Below, piece by piece: positions 44,723-54,190 of a DNA stretch of 64,000 nucleotides (the first letter of the stretch is position 1; every line of letters begins with the position of its first letter). The notes beneath the pieces are model-generated. The model was not told the origin of the DNA and did no database searches. It saw only the letters and a list, made by a program, of their open reading frames with translations. Origin of the DNA: Nitrospira defluvii (GTDB lineage Bacteria > Nitrospirota > Nitrospiria > Nitrospirales > Nitrospiraceae); assembly GCF_905220995.1 (NCBI RefSeq), contig NZ_CAJNBJ010000018.1:124001-188000 (forward strand), given 5' to 3'. A program made the position numbers and the translations under genes.

Positions 44723-46135
44723 ATGAAGAAACGAGTCTTACTTGTTGATGATGAGCCGCGGGTGCGCGCCTCGCTCAAAACGGTGCTGGAACCGACCTAC
44801 GAGATTTTTGAAGCGGCGGATGCTGCCGAGGGGCTTCGAATTTTCAAGCACGAGACCCCTGACCTGGTACTACTGGACGTGATTCTACCTGGAGCCGACG
44901 GACTGTCGGCCCTGCAGACCATGCGCACCGAAAATCGCGCCGTGCCGGTCATTATGCTGACCGGTACGAAAGCGGTGAAAACGGCGGTCGACGCCATGAA
45001 GCTCGGCGCGGCCGACTACCTCTCCAAGCCGTTCGACGTAGAAGAACTTCAAATCGTGATCGAACGGACCCTGGGCAAGCAGGAATTGGAACAGGAAGTC
45101 CGTCAGTTGCGAGCCCAGGTCGTGCAACGCTATGCTTTTCACAATCTGATCGGCAAAAGCCCCGCGATGCAGGAGATCTACGCAAAGATCGAACAGGTGG
45201 CCGACAGTCGTACCACCGTTCTGGTCACGGGCGAGAGCGGAACCGGAAAAGAATTAGTCGCCAAGGCTATTCACTACAACAGCTCACGCCGCGATCGTCC
45301 GTTCGTGGCCTTGAACTGCGCGGCATTACCGGAAACGCTCATCGAAAGTGAACTGTTCGGCCACGAAAAAGGCTCGTTTACCGATGCCACGGCCCGACGC
45401 GTAGGGCAGTTCGAATTGGCAAATACGGGCACGCTGTTCCTCGACGAAATCGGAGACCTCAGTCCGGCGACACAGGCGAAGCTCCTCCGCGTGTTGCAGG
45501 AGCGGGAATTCACCAGAGTCGGCGGCGTGCAGTCCATCAAGGTCGATGTCCGTATCGTCGCAGCAACCAACAAGAACCTCGATGACATGGTGCGGAAAAA
45601 CCAATTCCGTGAAGATTTGTACTATCGCATCAATGTGATCGCCCTCTACCTTCCTCCGCTGCGCGAACGCGGGGAGGACATCGCTCTCCTGGCCAAACAC
45701 TTTCTTGCAAAACGTATCGAAGAAGAAAAACGACCATCGCAAGAGTTCACGAAGGATGCATTGGAATTGATCTCGCATTATCCCTGGCCGGGAAACGTGC
45801 GCGAGATGGAAAATATCATCGAACAGGCATTTATCTGGTCGAAGGGCTCACCCGTTATCACGCCCGAACATTTGCCGAACATCCTCCGCACCGATACACG
45901 TTCAAGCTCTCTTCGAGACGACACGCTCGCCGGGCGCATGTCGTTGGAGAAGGCCGTGATGGAATTCGAACGCGAAATTATTCTGGACGCGCTCAAGCGA
46001 ACCACTTACGTGCAGACCCATGCGGCCACCATGTTGGGTATCAGCCGCCGCATGTTGAAATATCGCATGGACACCTTGGGAATCAGTCGGCCCGACAATG
46101 GAGGACATTCGGATCCCGCAACGCCTCAGGAATGA
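44723..46135 (+). CDS. NtrC-type sigma54-dependent response regulator
   Basis: 470 residues from ATG 44723 (GGGAG 5-9 nt upstream). Receiver domain 1-120 (LLVDDEPR, DLVLLDVILPGADG with the phospho-acceptor Asp, MLTGT, SKPF). AAA+ domain about 140-375: Walker A VTGESGTGKELVAKAI, Walker B LFLDEIGDL, arginine-finger region REDLYYRINVI. The sigma54-contact loop, usually GAFTGA, reads GSFTDA. The C-terminal Fis-type helix-turn-helix is THAATMLGISRRMLKYRMDT. Activates sigma54 promoters, if the altered loop still engages sigma54. Confidence 0.93.
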   Translation: MKKRVLLVDDEPRVRASLKTVLEPTYEIFEAADAAEGLRIFKHETPDLVLLDVILPGADGLSALQTMRTENRAVPVIMLTGTKAVKTAVDAMKLGAADYLSKPFDVEELQIVIERTLGKQELEQEVRQLRAQVVQRYAFHNLIGKSPAMQEIYAKIEQVADSRTTVLVTGESGTGKELVAKAIHYNSSRRDRPFVALNCAALPETLIESELFGHEKGSFTDATARRVGQFELANTGTLFLDEIGDLSPATQAKLLRVLQEREFTRVGGVQSIKVDVRIVAATNKNLDDMVRKNQFREDLYYRINVIALYLPPLRERGEDIALLAKHFLAKRIEEEKRPSQEFTKDALELISHYPWPGNVREMENIIEQAFIWSKGSPVITPEHLPNILRTDTRSSSLRDDTLAGRMSLEKAVMEFEREIILDALKRTTYVQTHAATMLGISRRMLKYRMDTLGISRPDNGGHSDPATPQE

Positions 46136-46320
46136 CACAGGTTGGCACAACAGTGTCTGCCCCACTGTTTCATGTCAGTAAGAACAACCCTTACGACAAA
46201 TATCTAGTGGCCTGAAGGATTCGGACCTGCTATATATTGGTTGATCAGCGTGGACCCACTCGGTACGGGTTTTGCGTTTCGTATCCGTGACCGCTTGCAA
46301 CGCACTCGGGAGCATTCTGA

Positions 46321-47463
46321 ATGGGGACTCAGTCAACAGGCGAACGCGTCGAGAGTAAACCATCTGTTCTGGTCGTCGACGATGAGACCGGACCACGAGA
46401 CGCGCTGAAGGTCATTCTTCGCCCCTTCTTCACCATCCACTCCGCCGACAATGCCAAATCCGCGCTCCGAGTTCTCAAGGAGCAACATATCGATCTGATC
46501 ACCCTCGACCAGAAGCTCCCCGATCGCCAGGGCATCGACCTCCTACAAGACATTAAGCAGGACTACGCAGATATCGAAGTCATCATCATAACCGGCTACG
46601 GCAGTTTAAAGTCGGCCATGGAGGGCATTCGACACGGGGCGGCCGGCTATCTGCTCAAGCCCTTCAACGTCACCGAGCTGATCACGCTGATCAATCAAAC
46701 GTTGGAGAAGAAACAGCGGTTGGATTACCTGCGATCGTTTTTAAGGACCTCGACGGCCTTGTGGGGAAGCGAAGAAGAAGCCGCGCACGCGTGGAAGGAG
46801 CTTCAGACCAACTATTTCGCCATCGGCAATGCGACGGGCGAAGCAGCCGGCGGCGCAGCGGATGTCACGGCGCTGATCCCGCTGTTATCCGACCTTCTTG
46901 AAGCCAAAGATCGTCAACTGCTCAACCACTGCAGCCGGGTCAGCTTTTATGCCTCGCTCCTCGCCAACCAGTTAAATTTACCCCTGCCCGACCAGAAAGC
47001 GTTGGCACTGGGGGCGTTTCTCCACGATATCGGCAAGATCAGCCTGCCCAACTATAAGTATGCCGCGGATGACGATGACAGCTGCAGAAGCGGCGCTCAG
47101 GACAGGGACTACTCAGAAGCCGGAGCTCGCATGCTGTTGCCGCTCGGATTTCAGGCTGAGGTGGGACAAATCGTGTCCTATCACCACGAACGATTCGACG
47201 GTGCGGGCAATCCCCACGGACTGGAAAAGGAAGGGATCCCGCTCCTGGCTCGCATTGTCGCCATCGCACAGGCGTTCGACAACCTCACGGTCGACATGCC
47301 CGGGCATCAACCGACGTCCATTGAGGACGCCATCCGGCAGATTCTGCTCGAGGCGGATACGCGCTTCGACCCGAAACTGACTGAGTTGTTTGCGCAGGTC
47401 GTACGGGAATGCAAGTCGTCACTGCCTGCCCTTGCCATCGCGAAAGCCTCACCGGGAAGCTGA
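46321..47463 (+). CDS. Response regulator with HD-GYP domain
   Basis: 380 residues. Receiver 14-130 (VLVVDDETGPRDAL, LITLDQKLPDRQGIDLL, IITGYGSLKSA, LLKPF), a linker, and an HD-GYP domain about 185-365: HCSRVSFYASLLANQLNLPL, GAFLHDIGKISLPNYKY, YHHERFDGAGNPHGL, PLLARIVAIAQAFDNL. HD-GYP proteins cleave cyclic-di-GMP. Two departures: GNP replaces GYP, and Gln stands for the first Asp of the usual ADAFDAL. About 185 nt after the NtrC gene with no overlap, so possibly a separate transcript. Together with the PilZ fusion it suggests local cyclic-di-GMP control. Confidence 0.88.
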   Translation: MGTQSTGERVESKPSVLVVDDETGPRDALKVILRPFFTIHSADNAKSALRVLKEQHIDLITLDQKLPDRQGIDLLQDIKQDYADIEVIIITGYGSLKSAMEGIRHGAAGYLLKPFNVTELITLINQTLEKKQRLDYLRSFLRTSTALWGSEEEAAHAWKELQTNYFAIGNATGEAAGGAADVTALIPLLSDLLEAKDRQLLNHCSRVSFYASLLANQLNLPLPDQKALALGAFLHDIGKISLPNYKYAADDDDSCRSGAQDRDYSEAGARMLLPLGFQAEVGQIVSYHHERFDGAGNPHGLEKEGIPLLARIVAIAQAFDNLTVDMPGHQPTSIEDAIRQILLEADTRFDPKLTELFAQVVRECKSSLPALAIAKASPGS

Positions 47464-47468
47464 CCCGG

Positions 47469-49157
47469 TCACGACCGCCGATCCCTCGCGCTTTCGATCA
47501 TCTCCGCGGCCGCTGCCCTGGCGGTCTTGGTCACCGTCACGCCCGCCAGCATCCGTGCGATTTCCTCTTCGCGCTCCTGGGACGTGAGCTGCCGCACTTG
47601 CGTCACCGTGCGCTTCTGCCGAACCTGTTTTTCCACTACATAATGGGCATGTGCCTGAGATCCGACCTGCGGAAGATGCGTGACGCACAGCACCTGATGA
47701 TGCCGGCTGAGGTCACGAAGCCGCGCACCCATCACCTCGGCGACCGCCCCTCCCACCCCCGCATCCACCTCGTCAAAAATCAAGACGGGAACTCGATCAC
47801 TCTCGGCAAGGATCGTCTTCAAGGCCAACATGACTCGGGACAGTTCCCCCCCGGACGCGACTTTCGCTATCGACTTGACCGGTTCTCCTGGATTTGCCGA
47901 GAAGGCAAACTCCACGACATCCTGTCCCGTCTGACCGTAAGGCTCATCACCGGCCACCTGAGAGACCACCACGGCAAAACGAGTCCGCTCCATGCGGAGA
48001 GCCCCCAACTCCTTGGTCACCAAGGCCGTGAGTGTCTTGGCCGCCTCGACACGCTTCCGCGTCAACCGCTCGGCCGCCTCACTCAGCCTCCGCCTGCCCT
48101 CGTCAACCGCTCGAGTCAATTCCTTGAGCTGCGTCTCCGCCGTATCCAACTGATCCAACTGCGCACGGAGCGACTCCTGCAGCACCAACACAGCATCGAG
48201 TGATCCGCCATATTTCTTGGTGAGGCGATGCAATCGATCCATCCGCTGCTCAATCTCCGCCAATCTCGCCGGATTGGCGTCCACCTGATCACGATAGTGG
48301 CGGATCTGCGCAGCTAACTCGCGCAGGGGTACGACCGCGTCCTCGACACTGCTCACCCAGTCGCTCACGGCGGCATCGATCGTCTCCATCCTGGAGACCA
48401 ACTTGCGCGCGGACGCCAGTTGACTCAAGACACTTTGCTCCCCTGCATAGAGCAGTTCATGGAGTTGATCCGCCAAATCCCCGAGTTGCTGGCTGTGCAT
48501 CAAGCGAGGCCGTTCCTGGTCAAGCCTCACGTCTTCGCCTGCCTCAATGGCGGCCTCCGTGATCTCTTGGAATTGAAACCGCAACAGATCCTCCCGTTCA
48601 CGTCGCCGGGCAATCTGCGCCGTGAGCGCCTCCAACTCACCGACCCGTTTGCCCCACAACGCGCGGGCGTCATGGTATTCCTGACGAAGCTTCTGGAGTC
48701 TACCGTAAGCATCCAGCGCATCTAATTGGGCGGATGGAGAGAGTAATGACTGTTGTTCATGCTGCCCGTGCACATCCACCAACGACCCGCCTAATTCCTC
48801 CAACACATGCACCGGGCACAGATTCCCGTTGAGATATGTTCGATTGCGGCCTGTGCGGGAGATGACGCGCCGGATCACAATGTCCGTTTCCCCGGGACGC
48901 GCAAAGCCCTTGGTCTGAAGGAGCTGCAGCAGGGGATGTTCAGGAGACAACTGAAAAGCGGCTTCCAAGTCGGCTTCGTCTGCCTGGGCGCGGATCTGAT
49001 CCGCAGAAGCGCGCCCTCCGACCAGCAGAGTGACGGCATCAATGAGGAGAGATTTGCCGGCCCCGGTTTCACCGGTGAACACGATGAAACCAGAGCCGAA
49101 GGTGACGGCCAGCTGCTCGATTACGCCAAAATTCGAAATGCGCAGCTCGGTCAGCAT
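47469..49157 (-). CDS. recN: DNA repair protein RecN
   Basis: SMC-like ATPase of double-strand break repair. 562 residues, family length. Starts MLTELRISNFGVIEQLAVTF with Walker A TGETGAGKSLLIDAVTLLVG, Q-rich coiled coils in the middle, signature VASGGELSRVMLALK and Walker B VLIFDEVDAGVGG followed by DLSRHHQVLCVTHLPQVGSQ. Last gene of the leftward run from moaC; converges on the HD-GYP gene with 5 nt between stops. Confidence 0.96.
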   Translation of the reverse strand: MLTELRISNFGVIEQLAVTFGSGFIVFTGETGAGKSLLIDAVTLLVGGRASADQIRAQADEADLEAAFQLSPEHPLLQLLQTKGFARPGETDIVIRRVISRTGRNRTYLNGNLCPVHVLEELGGSLVDVHGQHEQQSLLSPSAQLDALDAYGRLQKLRQEYHDARALWGKRVGELEALTAQIARRREREDLLRFQFQEITEAAIEAGEDVRLDQERPRLMHSQQLGDLADQLHELLYAGEQSVLSQLASARKLVSRMETIDAAVSDWVSSVEDAVVPLRELAAQIRHYRDQVDANPARLAEIEQRMDRLHRLTKKYGGSLDAVLVLQESLRAQLDQLDTAETQLKELTRAVDEGRRRLSEAAERLTRKRVEAAKTLTALVTKELGALRMERTRFAVVVSQVAGDEPYGQTGQDVVEFAFSANPGEPVKSIAKVASGGELSRVMLALKTILAESDRVPVLIFDEVDAGVGGAVAEVMGARLRDLSRHHQVLCVTHLPQVGSQAHAHYVVEKQVRQKRTVTQVRQLTSQEREEEIARMLAGVTVTKTARAAAAEMIESARDRRS

Positions 49158-49175
49158 GCCGCGGATGGTCTGACG

Positions 49176-49523
49176 CTAGGCAGCGCCGGAATGTTGCGCG
49201 AGCAACGAATCGATCAGCTCTTTGAACTGGCGTTTCGGACGCGCCCCCACGAGGCGTTCCACGGCTTGGCCGTTCTTGAAGAACAAAATGGTCGGAATGC
49301 TCATCACTTGATAGCGGCCGGCAATCTCGGGATTTTCATCGGTATTGAGCTTGCGGACCTTCACCTTGCCCGCATATTCGGTCGCAAGTTCATCGACGAT
49401 CGGAGCGACCATCTGACAGGGCCCGCACCACACCGCCCAAAAGTCCACCATGACCAATTCGGATGCCTTCATGACATCCTGATCCCACGTCGCATCCGTC
49501 ACTTTCAACGCATCGCCTGCCAC
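49176..49523 (-). CDS. trxA: Thioredoxin
   Basis: 115 residues. Active site DFWAVWCGPCQMVAPIVDEL with the WCGPC pair; cis-Pro in SIPTILFFKNGQ. Cytosolic disulfide reductase; a likely electron donor for the Bcp peroxiredoxin at 32.8 kb (inference). Adjacent to recN (18 nt). Preceded by its own predicted promoter and a small hairpin in the leader. Confidence 0.96.
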   Translation of the reverse strand: MAGDALKVTDATWDQDVMKASELVMVDFWAVWCGPCQMVAPIVDELATEYAGKVKVRKLNTDENPEIAGRYQVMSIPTILFFKNGQAVERLVGARPKRQFKELIDSLLAQHSGAA

Positions 49524-49602
49524 AGTACGCCTCCTTCTCCCAAGGAACCTACACGTCCATCGCTGCTATCGTCCCGAAGCCGCTTCGGGCCTATTCAGTC
49601 AT

Positions 49603-49630
49603 CCTATACCACGGTTTTACGGAGAGTCAA
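49603..49630 (-). promoter_or_regulatory. Predicted promoter of trxA
   Basis: Minus strand TTGACT (49630-49625), 16 nt, TATAGG (49608-49603). A perfect inverted pair, CCGAAGC with GCTTCGG around 49573-49588, would fold at the start of the leader. Confidence 0.45.
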
Positions 49631-49631
49631 A

Positions 49632-50171
49632 TTACGGCCGCTCCCACTGCCACTGCGGCGGCGCACTGGCCCACCAATCGTCCGGTCTCGCCTGCCTCCA
49701 GGCAGTCTGCTCCTGCCACAACCGCGTCACCAGCGCATGATCCAAACGATTCGCCATGGCCGCCGTCACATCAGCCTGCCGTTGCACGGCCTGTTGGATC
49801 ACCTCTTTCGCGATGCGCGCCAACACATCCGGTGGATCCAGCAAGTCTTCGGTTCGCGCGGCAGCCAGATTCAAGTACAGCTGTTCGACACGCACCCATT
49901 GATCGGTGCCGGCCAGATGTGCCACATACCCATCCAGCGCATGGTACACATAGGTCAGGAAGGTATAACTTCGCGCTGAGGGGAAATCCCGCACTTCCGC
50001 CTGACAGGCTTCCACGGCCTGACGATAGTCGCCGGCCATCATGAAGACCGCGGCTCGTTGCAAGTGTGCGGGTGGCTCTGCCGCGTCAACCCGAACAGGG
50101 CCAGCCCACTGAAGCGCAAGCCAGAATACCAGCGCCGCCCTCAAGGAGAGACTGCTCAGTCCCGGCCTCAT
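49632..50171 (-). CDS. Hypothetical secreted protein, TPR-like
   Basis: 179 residues from ATG 50171, which has GGAGGGAG upstream and opens a signal peptide (SLRAALVFWLALQWAGPVRVDAAE). The mature part is helical: LQRAAVFMMAGDYRQAVEAC looks like one TPR unit, and the C-terminus is rich in Trp (DDWWASAPPQWQWERP). No family recognised. Follows lptD by about 65 nt. Confidence 0.6.
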   Translation of the reverse strand: MRPGLSSLSLRAALVFWLALQWAGPVRVDAAEPPAHLQRAAVFMMAGDYRQAVEACQAEVRDFPSARSYTFLTYVYHALDGYVAHLAGTDQWVRVEQLYLNLAAARTEDLLDPPDVLARIAKEVIQQAVQRQADVTAAMANRLDHALVTRLWQEQTAWRQARPDDWWASAPPQWQWERP

Positions 50172-50236
50172 CGGTCTCCCTCCGCCTTCCCATCGCTGAT
50201 ACACGTTCATCCGACGGCCCTGTACACCCGCCTGAC

Positions 50237-52720
50237 CTAATATCGTCCCATGGGCATCGACTGCACCGGCAACGGATTCGTCACCCGTCCATAAGGCCCT
50301 CCCGGAGCCGCCCACGGCAACCCACGGTCTCCGATCAACAAGGGCCCCAGAATGGTCCTCGCCACAATCGTCCCGAAGTTCTCCGTCCACCCGATGCCGG
50401 TCATACTTAACATGAACGAATAACTCTGACGATCCGGGAACTGCAGGTAATAGAGACCGAGCGACCAGCACTTACAGGGATTCTGGTAGAGGGCTACGAC
50501 ATCGTATTCCGGACTGCGCCCGTTTTTGACATCGTAATACCCCTTCGCCCCGATCGTCCATCCCCACGGGGTTCTGAATCCACCGCCGATCGTGGCGAAC
50601 TGAATCTCCTTGGTCGGCGCATAGACTTCATTGAATGACACGGGATTCCAAATATCACCACGTCGAACTCGATTTCCGTCGTGGCTGAAACGCTGCCCAA
50701 CCTCGAAGTACCAGTAGTTCGATTGTTGGATCCGCAGATCGGTGTTCCACTGGCTCAGCGTCCCTCGATAGGGATCCACAAATGCATCGACCGTCAGGTA
50801 TGAATTCGTCGGCGGCAGGATCTGGCCGGCCATGATGTTTTTTCCCAGCGCTTCCGTTTGCCCGGGGGGGCGGAAAAATTCTGGCGCCGTATTGCCGATC
50901 ACGGCTCGCAACCACACATCGGACATTTTCCGTCCCTGCACCTCCACCGTGGCCGGCTGCAGAGGCTGCGTCAAGGAGCCGATAAACGGCAAGACTCCAG
51001 GCGTAAACTCACGCGCCCGCGTCTGCACCCCCCCGACGTGATAACTCTGCGCCACCGTCAGATCCAGCCAGTTGAAACTCTGCCCGTTGATCTGCTGCTC
51101 CAGCAACTTCGTGCGCAGGGAGTAGGTCAATAGATTCTTCTTCGGAATGTCGTCGATCTGGTCGATCTGCGCAATCTTGCTCTGGTCGCTGCCCGGCACA
51201 TATTCATACATGACGCTGGGCTCGATGGTGTGCAGGAAACTCCCGCCCTCGGCGCCGGTGTATCGGCGACTCAATTTCGACGACGCGTCCATGGCGGCCC
51301 AGAAGGTTTCGCGGTGCAGCGGACTGGCTTCCTGGATGCCGCGTGTGTAGTAGACCTCCTTGAATTTGAAATGTGGCATCAACCCGACCACATGCCCGAT
51401 ATCGATCACGTCGGTGGTGATCCCCGGCATGAAATCCATGCGATTCACCGCAAACCCTTGCTCACGATAAAAATTCACAAAATTGGTATCGAGGTTCACG
51501 AGAAACGGCAGGCCGAACGGCGACGTGTTCGGCAACACATAGCCCACTTCGGGAAGGCGCTGGAACGTGTCGGGGCCGCCGGAGTTCAACGGCTGCAGAT
51601 ACTGGCCCAGGAAATAGGCGCTCCCGTAGGGAAGCCGCTGCGTGGCGAGCAGCGTCGATTCACCACTGGGGGAGGCCCGCTGAGCGCCTGAATTGCTGAG
51701 TTGTTGCAGGTACTGCCGGTCCGATACGAACGACGCCTGCCCGCGAACCAGCAAGGTGTCCGTGACCTGCTGCACATGCTGGCCGCTGATCAAGCCGCGC
51801 AACCGCCGCTCATCCGAACTGGACTGATCCACTCCCGACACATTCGGCAGTTTGGTTTGCTGCAGAAAACTCGCGAACCACTGGCCGCTCGATCGACGAT
51901 CAAGATAATACCGGTACGTAAAATCGCTGCCATACCCGAGGTTGTTGTAGTACGAGGGCGCGATGGTCAGATCCTGGCTGGGGTTGATCGCCCAGAAATA
52001 GCCCTGCTGGTAATGCAGACCGAACCGGTTGTCATAGCCCGGCGTGGGAATGAGAAACCCGCTGTGCCGGTTGCTCAGCGGATAGGTCAACGTGGGCACG
52101 GGAATGATCGGCGTATCCCGCATGCAAAGCCAGGCGCGCTTCATGCCGATACTCTCCCCGGTATTGACATCGAGGTCCTCGAACGTGAATCGCCAGGCCG
52201 GCTTCTCCCCGTCTTTCGCGTCGCAATTAGTGAAGGTCCCTTCCTTGATGCGATAGTGATCCTCGGAGAGGCGACGGATACTGCGCCCGGTGAAAAACGA
52301 GTTACTCGGCCGAACATACATCGAGCCGTTCGTGACGACGCCGGCTTCCGTATTGACGTTCAATTCCAGCCGTTCGGACTTCAGGTCGGAGTTAGGATCG
52401 TGGAAATGCACATGCCCGGTCGCCACCAGCGTGCCCGGCAGCGAATTGATCGTCACATGATCGGCGGTCAAGCGTAGCGATCCTTGCGTCACCACCACGG
52501 ATCCATCCGCCTCGTACACTTCTTGTTCCTGGAGATGATCGATGCGCTCGGCGGTAATCGTGAGGGGCTGATTGGTGGGCGAGGCCGTGGTCACCGTCGA
52601 TTGCGCCCAGACGAAGTCAAGGAGGAGAAGCGGACCGAACAGCAGGGCAACGACCAACCCTACCGCCGAGCGACCGACCGTAGACCAGTGTCTGGAAGCG
52701 GCGTAACGGTCTGGCCCCAT
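50237..52720 (-). CDS. lptD: LPS-assembly protein LptD
   Basis: Outer-membrane beta-barrel that inserts lipopolysaccharide in the outer leaflet. 827 residues from ATG 52720 (GTG 52729 would add three). Signal peptide (VGLVVALLFGPLLLLDFVWAQS), then the LptA-like periplasmic jellyroll (residues about 50-180; YEADGSVVVTQGSLRLTADH, NSFFTGRSIRRLSEDHYRIK, GTFTNCDAKDGEKPAWRF), then the barrel. The C-terminal NPCKCWSLGLYYLQFPD holds the Cys pair used in LptD disulfides, with partners in FTNC and AWLC. Overlaps the folC stop. Confidence 0.94.
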   Translation of the reverse strand: MGPDRYAASRHWSTVGRSAVGLVVALLFGPLLLLDFVWAQSTVTTASPTNQPLTITAERIDHLQEQEVYEADGSVVVTQGSLRLTADHVTINSLPGTLVATGHVHFHDPNSDLKSERLELNVNTEAGVVTNGSMYVRPSNSFFTGRSIRRLSEDHYRIKEGTFTNCDAKDGEKPAWRFTFEDLDVNTGESIGMKRAWLCMRDTPIIPVPTLTYPLSNRHSGFLIPTPGYDNRFGLHYQQGYFWAINPSQDLTIAPSYYNNLGYGSDFTYRYYLDRRSSGQWFASFLQQTKLPNVSGVDQSSSDERRLRGLISGQHVQQVTDTLLVRGQASFVSDRQYLQQLSNSGAQRASPSGESTLLATQRLPYGSAYFLGQYLQPLNSGGPDTFQRLPEVGYVLPNTSPFGLPFLVNLDTNFVNFYREQGFAVNRMDFMPGITTDVIDIGHVVGLMPHFKFKEVYYTRGIQEASPLHRETFWAAMDASSKLSRRYTGAEGGSFLHTIEPSVMYEYVPGSDQSKIAQIDQIDDIPKKNLLTYSLRTKLLEQQINGQSFNWLDLTVAQSYHVGGVQTRAREFTPGVLPFIGSLTQPLQPATVEVQGRKMSDVWLRAVIGNTAPEFFRPPGQTEALGKNIMAGQILPPTNSYLTVDAFVDPYRGTLSQWNTDLRIQQSNYWYFEVGQRFSHDGNRVRRGDIWNPVSFNEVYAPTKEIQFATIGGGFRTPWGWTIGAKGYYDVKNGRSPEYDVVALYQNPCKCWSLGLYYLQFPDRQSYSFMLSMTGIGWTENFGTIVARTILGPLLIGDRGLPWAAPGGPYGRVTNPLPVQSMPMGRY

Positions 52721-52721
52721 C

Positions 52722-54017
52722 TCAACCACGAAGAGGTGAGAGGGAACACCCTCGAAAAAGGGCCTTGATCTCGCCGACCAGCATCAAGGAACCCGTGACA
52801 CAAATCAGATCGGACGAGGCAGCCGAGCGTGTGGCCATGGCGATCGCATCCGCGGCCGTCGGCACCACCTGCGCCGCAGGCGCAACGTCCGCCAACAGGG
52901 CTCGGAGTTCTGAACCGGTGGATGCGCGCGGAAGATCGGCCTGGGTGAGAATCAACGTATCGACGATCGGCAGCAGCGGAGCCAGGAATGCTCGCGGATG
53001 TTTGTCCCGCATCATTCCGACAATGAGCGTGATGCGGCCGGCCGGTCTGGCACGCCGCCACTCGGCGAGAGAGTCGGCAAGCACACGGGCCGCAGCGGGA
53101 TTGTGCGCGCCATCGACCATCACCGTCGGGTCCTGGCCGATCACTTCTACTCGCCCCTCCCAGGCAACCTGCCGTAGCCCCGCACGGACCGCCGTCTCAG
53201 GCACCGTCACCCCCGTCTCATGCGCCAGCTCGATCAGGGCAAGCGCACAGGCCAGGTTGTCGAGTTGAAACCGTCCTTGCAATGGACACGTTAACCGTGT
53301 GTAGCGTCGCCGCATTCCGGCATAGCCGCAATCCGCCGTTGATTCACCCTCGGAGCGAAAGTCCCGATCCAGGAGATACACAGGCGCGGCCTCCGCCGAG
53401 GCACGCTCCTCCATCACCCGGCGGGCCGATGCGTCCATCCGGCCAAGCACCACCGGCACTCCCGGCTTGATGATCCCGGCCTTTTCAAACGCGATCGCCT
53501 CGATCGTCGAACCCAGGTACGCCTCATGATCCAACCCGATGGTCGTAATGGCTGACGCCAGCGGCGTCACCACATTGGTGGCATCGAACCGCCCGCCCAA
53601 GCCCACCTCGAGAACCGCCACATCCACCCGGCACTCCGCAAAATGCTGGAAGGCAAGCGCGGTCGTGAATTCGAAAAAGGTCGGCGCCAAATCGGGAGTC
53701 GCCGCCGCGCGCAGGGACTCCACTAATTCACTCACGCGCGCTTCCGGGATCATGACGCCGTCGACGCGGATGCGCTCGCGAAAATCAATCAGATGCGGTG
53801 ACGTATAGAGTCCCACGCGATGGCCGGCGGCGTGGAGCATCGAGGCCGCCATCGCCGCCGTCGAGCCCTTCCCGTTTGTCCCGCCGATGTGCAGCACAGG
53901 ATAGCGGCGGTGTGGATCGCCTACTCGGGCGAGCAGCGCACGGATCGTCTCCAACCCCAGCTTGATGCCGTGCTGTTGCAGGCTGTAGAGGAACTGCACT
54001 GTGGCGGGATACGTCAT
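52722..54017 (-). CDS. folC: Folylpolyglutamate synthase / dihydrofolate synthase
   Basis: Adds glutamate to folates. 431 residues from ATG 54017, the start that gives the family N-terminus MTYPATVQFLYSLQQHGIKL. P-loop LHIGGTNGKGSTAAMAASML, then TSPHLIDFRERI, VLEVGLGGRFDATNVV, GLDHEAYLGSTIEAIAFEKA and VDGAHNPAAARVLADSL. The frame extends upstream into a repeat element and is not coding there. Commonly found next to accD, as here. Confidence 0.94.
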   Translation of the reverse strand: MTYPATVQFLYSLQQHGIKLGLETIRALLARVGDPHRRYPVLHIGGTNGKGSTAAMAASMLHAAGHRVGLYTSPHLIDFRERIRVDGVMIPEARVSELVESLRAAATPDLAPTFFEFTTALAFQHFAECRVDVAVLEVGLGGRFDATNVVTPLASAITTIGLDHEAYLGSTIEAIAFEKAGIIKPGVPVVLGRMDASARRVMEERASAEAAPVYLLDRDFRSEGESTADCGYAGMRRRYTRLTCPLQGRFQLDNLACALALIELAHETGVTVPETAVRAGLRQVAWEGRVEVIGQDPTVMVDGAHNPAAARVLADSLAEWRRARPAGRITLIVGMMRDKHPRAFLAPLLPIVDTLILTQADLPRASTGSELRALLADVAPAAQVVPTAADAIAMATRSAASSDLICVTGSLMLVGEIKALFRGCSLSPLRG

Positions 54018-54067
54018 CGTGGTCACGAGACACTCACATAGCATGATGGAATCGGAGCTTCCAATAG

Positions 54068-54190
54068 GATGCGCAAAAAGTTCGTCCGGCAAGGCCGCAG
54101 CGAGCACGGAGGCGAGGCGTACGTTGCTGGTACGTCGAGCCACCGCGCAGAGCGAGAACGCCGGCGGCGGACTTTTTCCACATCCTGCTA
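54068..54190. repeat. Dispersed inverted-repeat element, best copy
   Basis: About 120 nt with imperfect inverted ends: GATGCGCAAAAAGTTCGTCC at the left pairs with the reverse complement of GGCGGACTTTTTCCACATC at the right. The centre holds GGCGTACGTTGCTGGTACGTC, itself a near-palindrome, so the whole element could fold into a long hairpin. Its right end CTAG contains the accD stop codon (54188-54190). Related to the elements at 2245-2305 and 2395-2562. MITE- or REP-like. Confidence 0.7.

Noticed and set aside
46143-46165. TTGGCAC...GTCTGC as a sigma54 (-24/-12) promoter before the HD-GYP gene
   Set aside because: The distance between the GG and GC elements is 13 nt, not the required 10.
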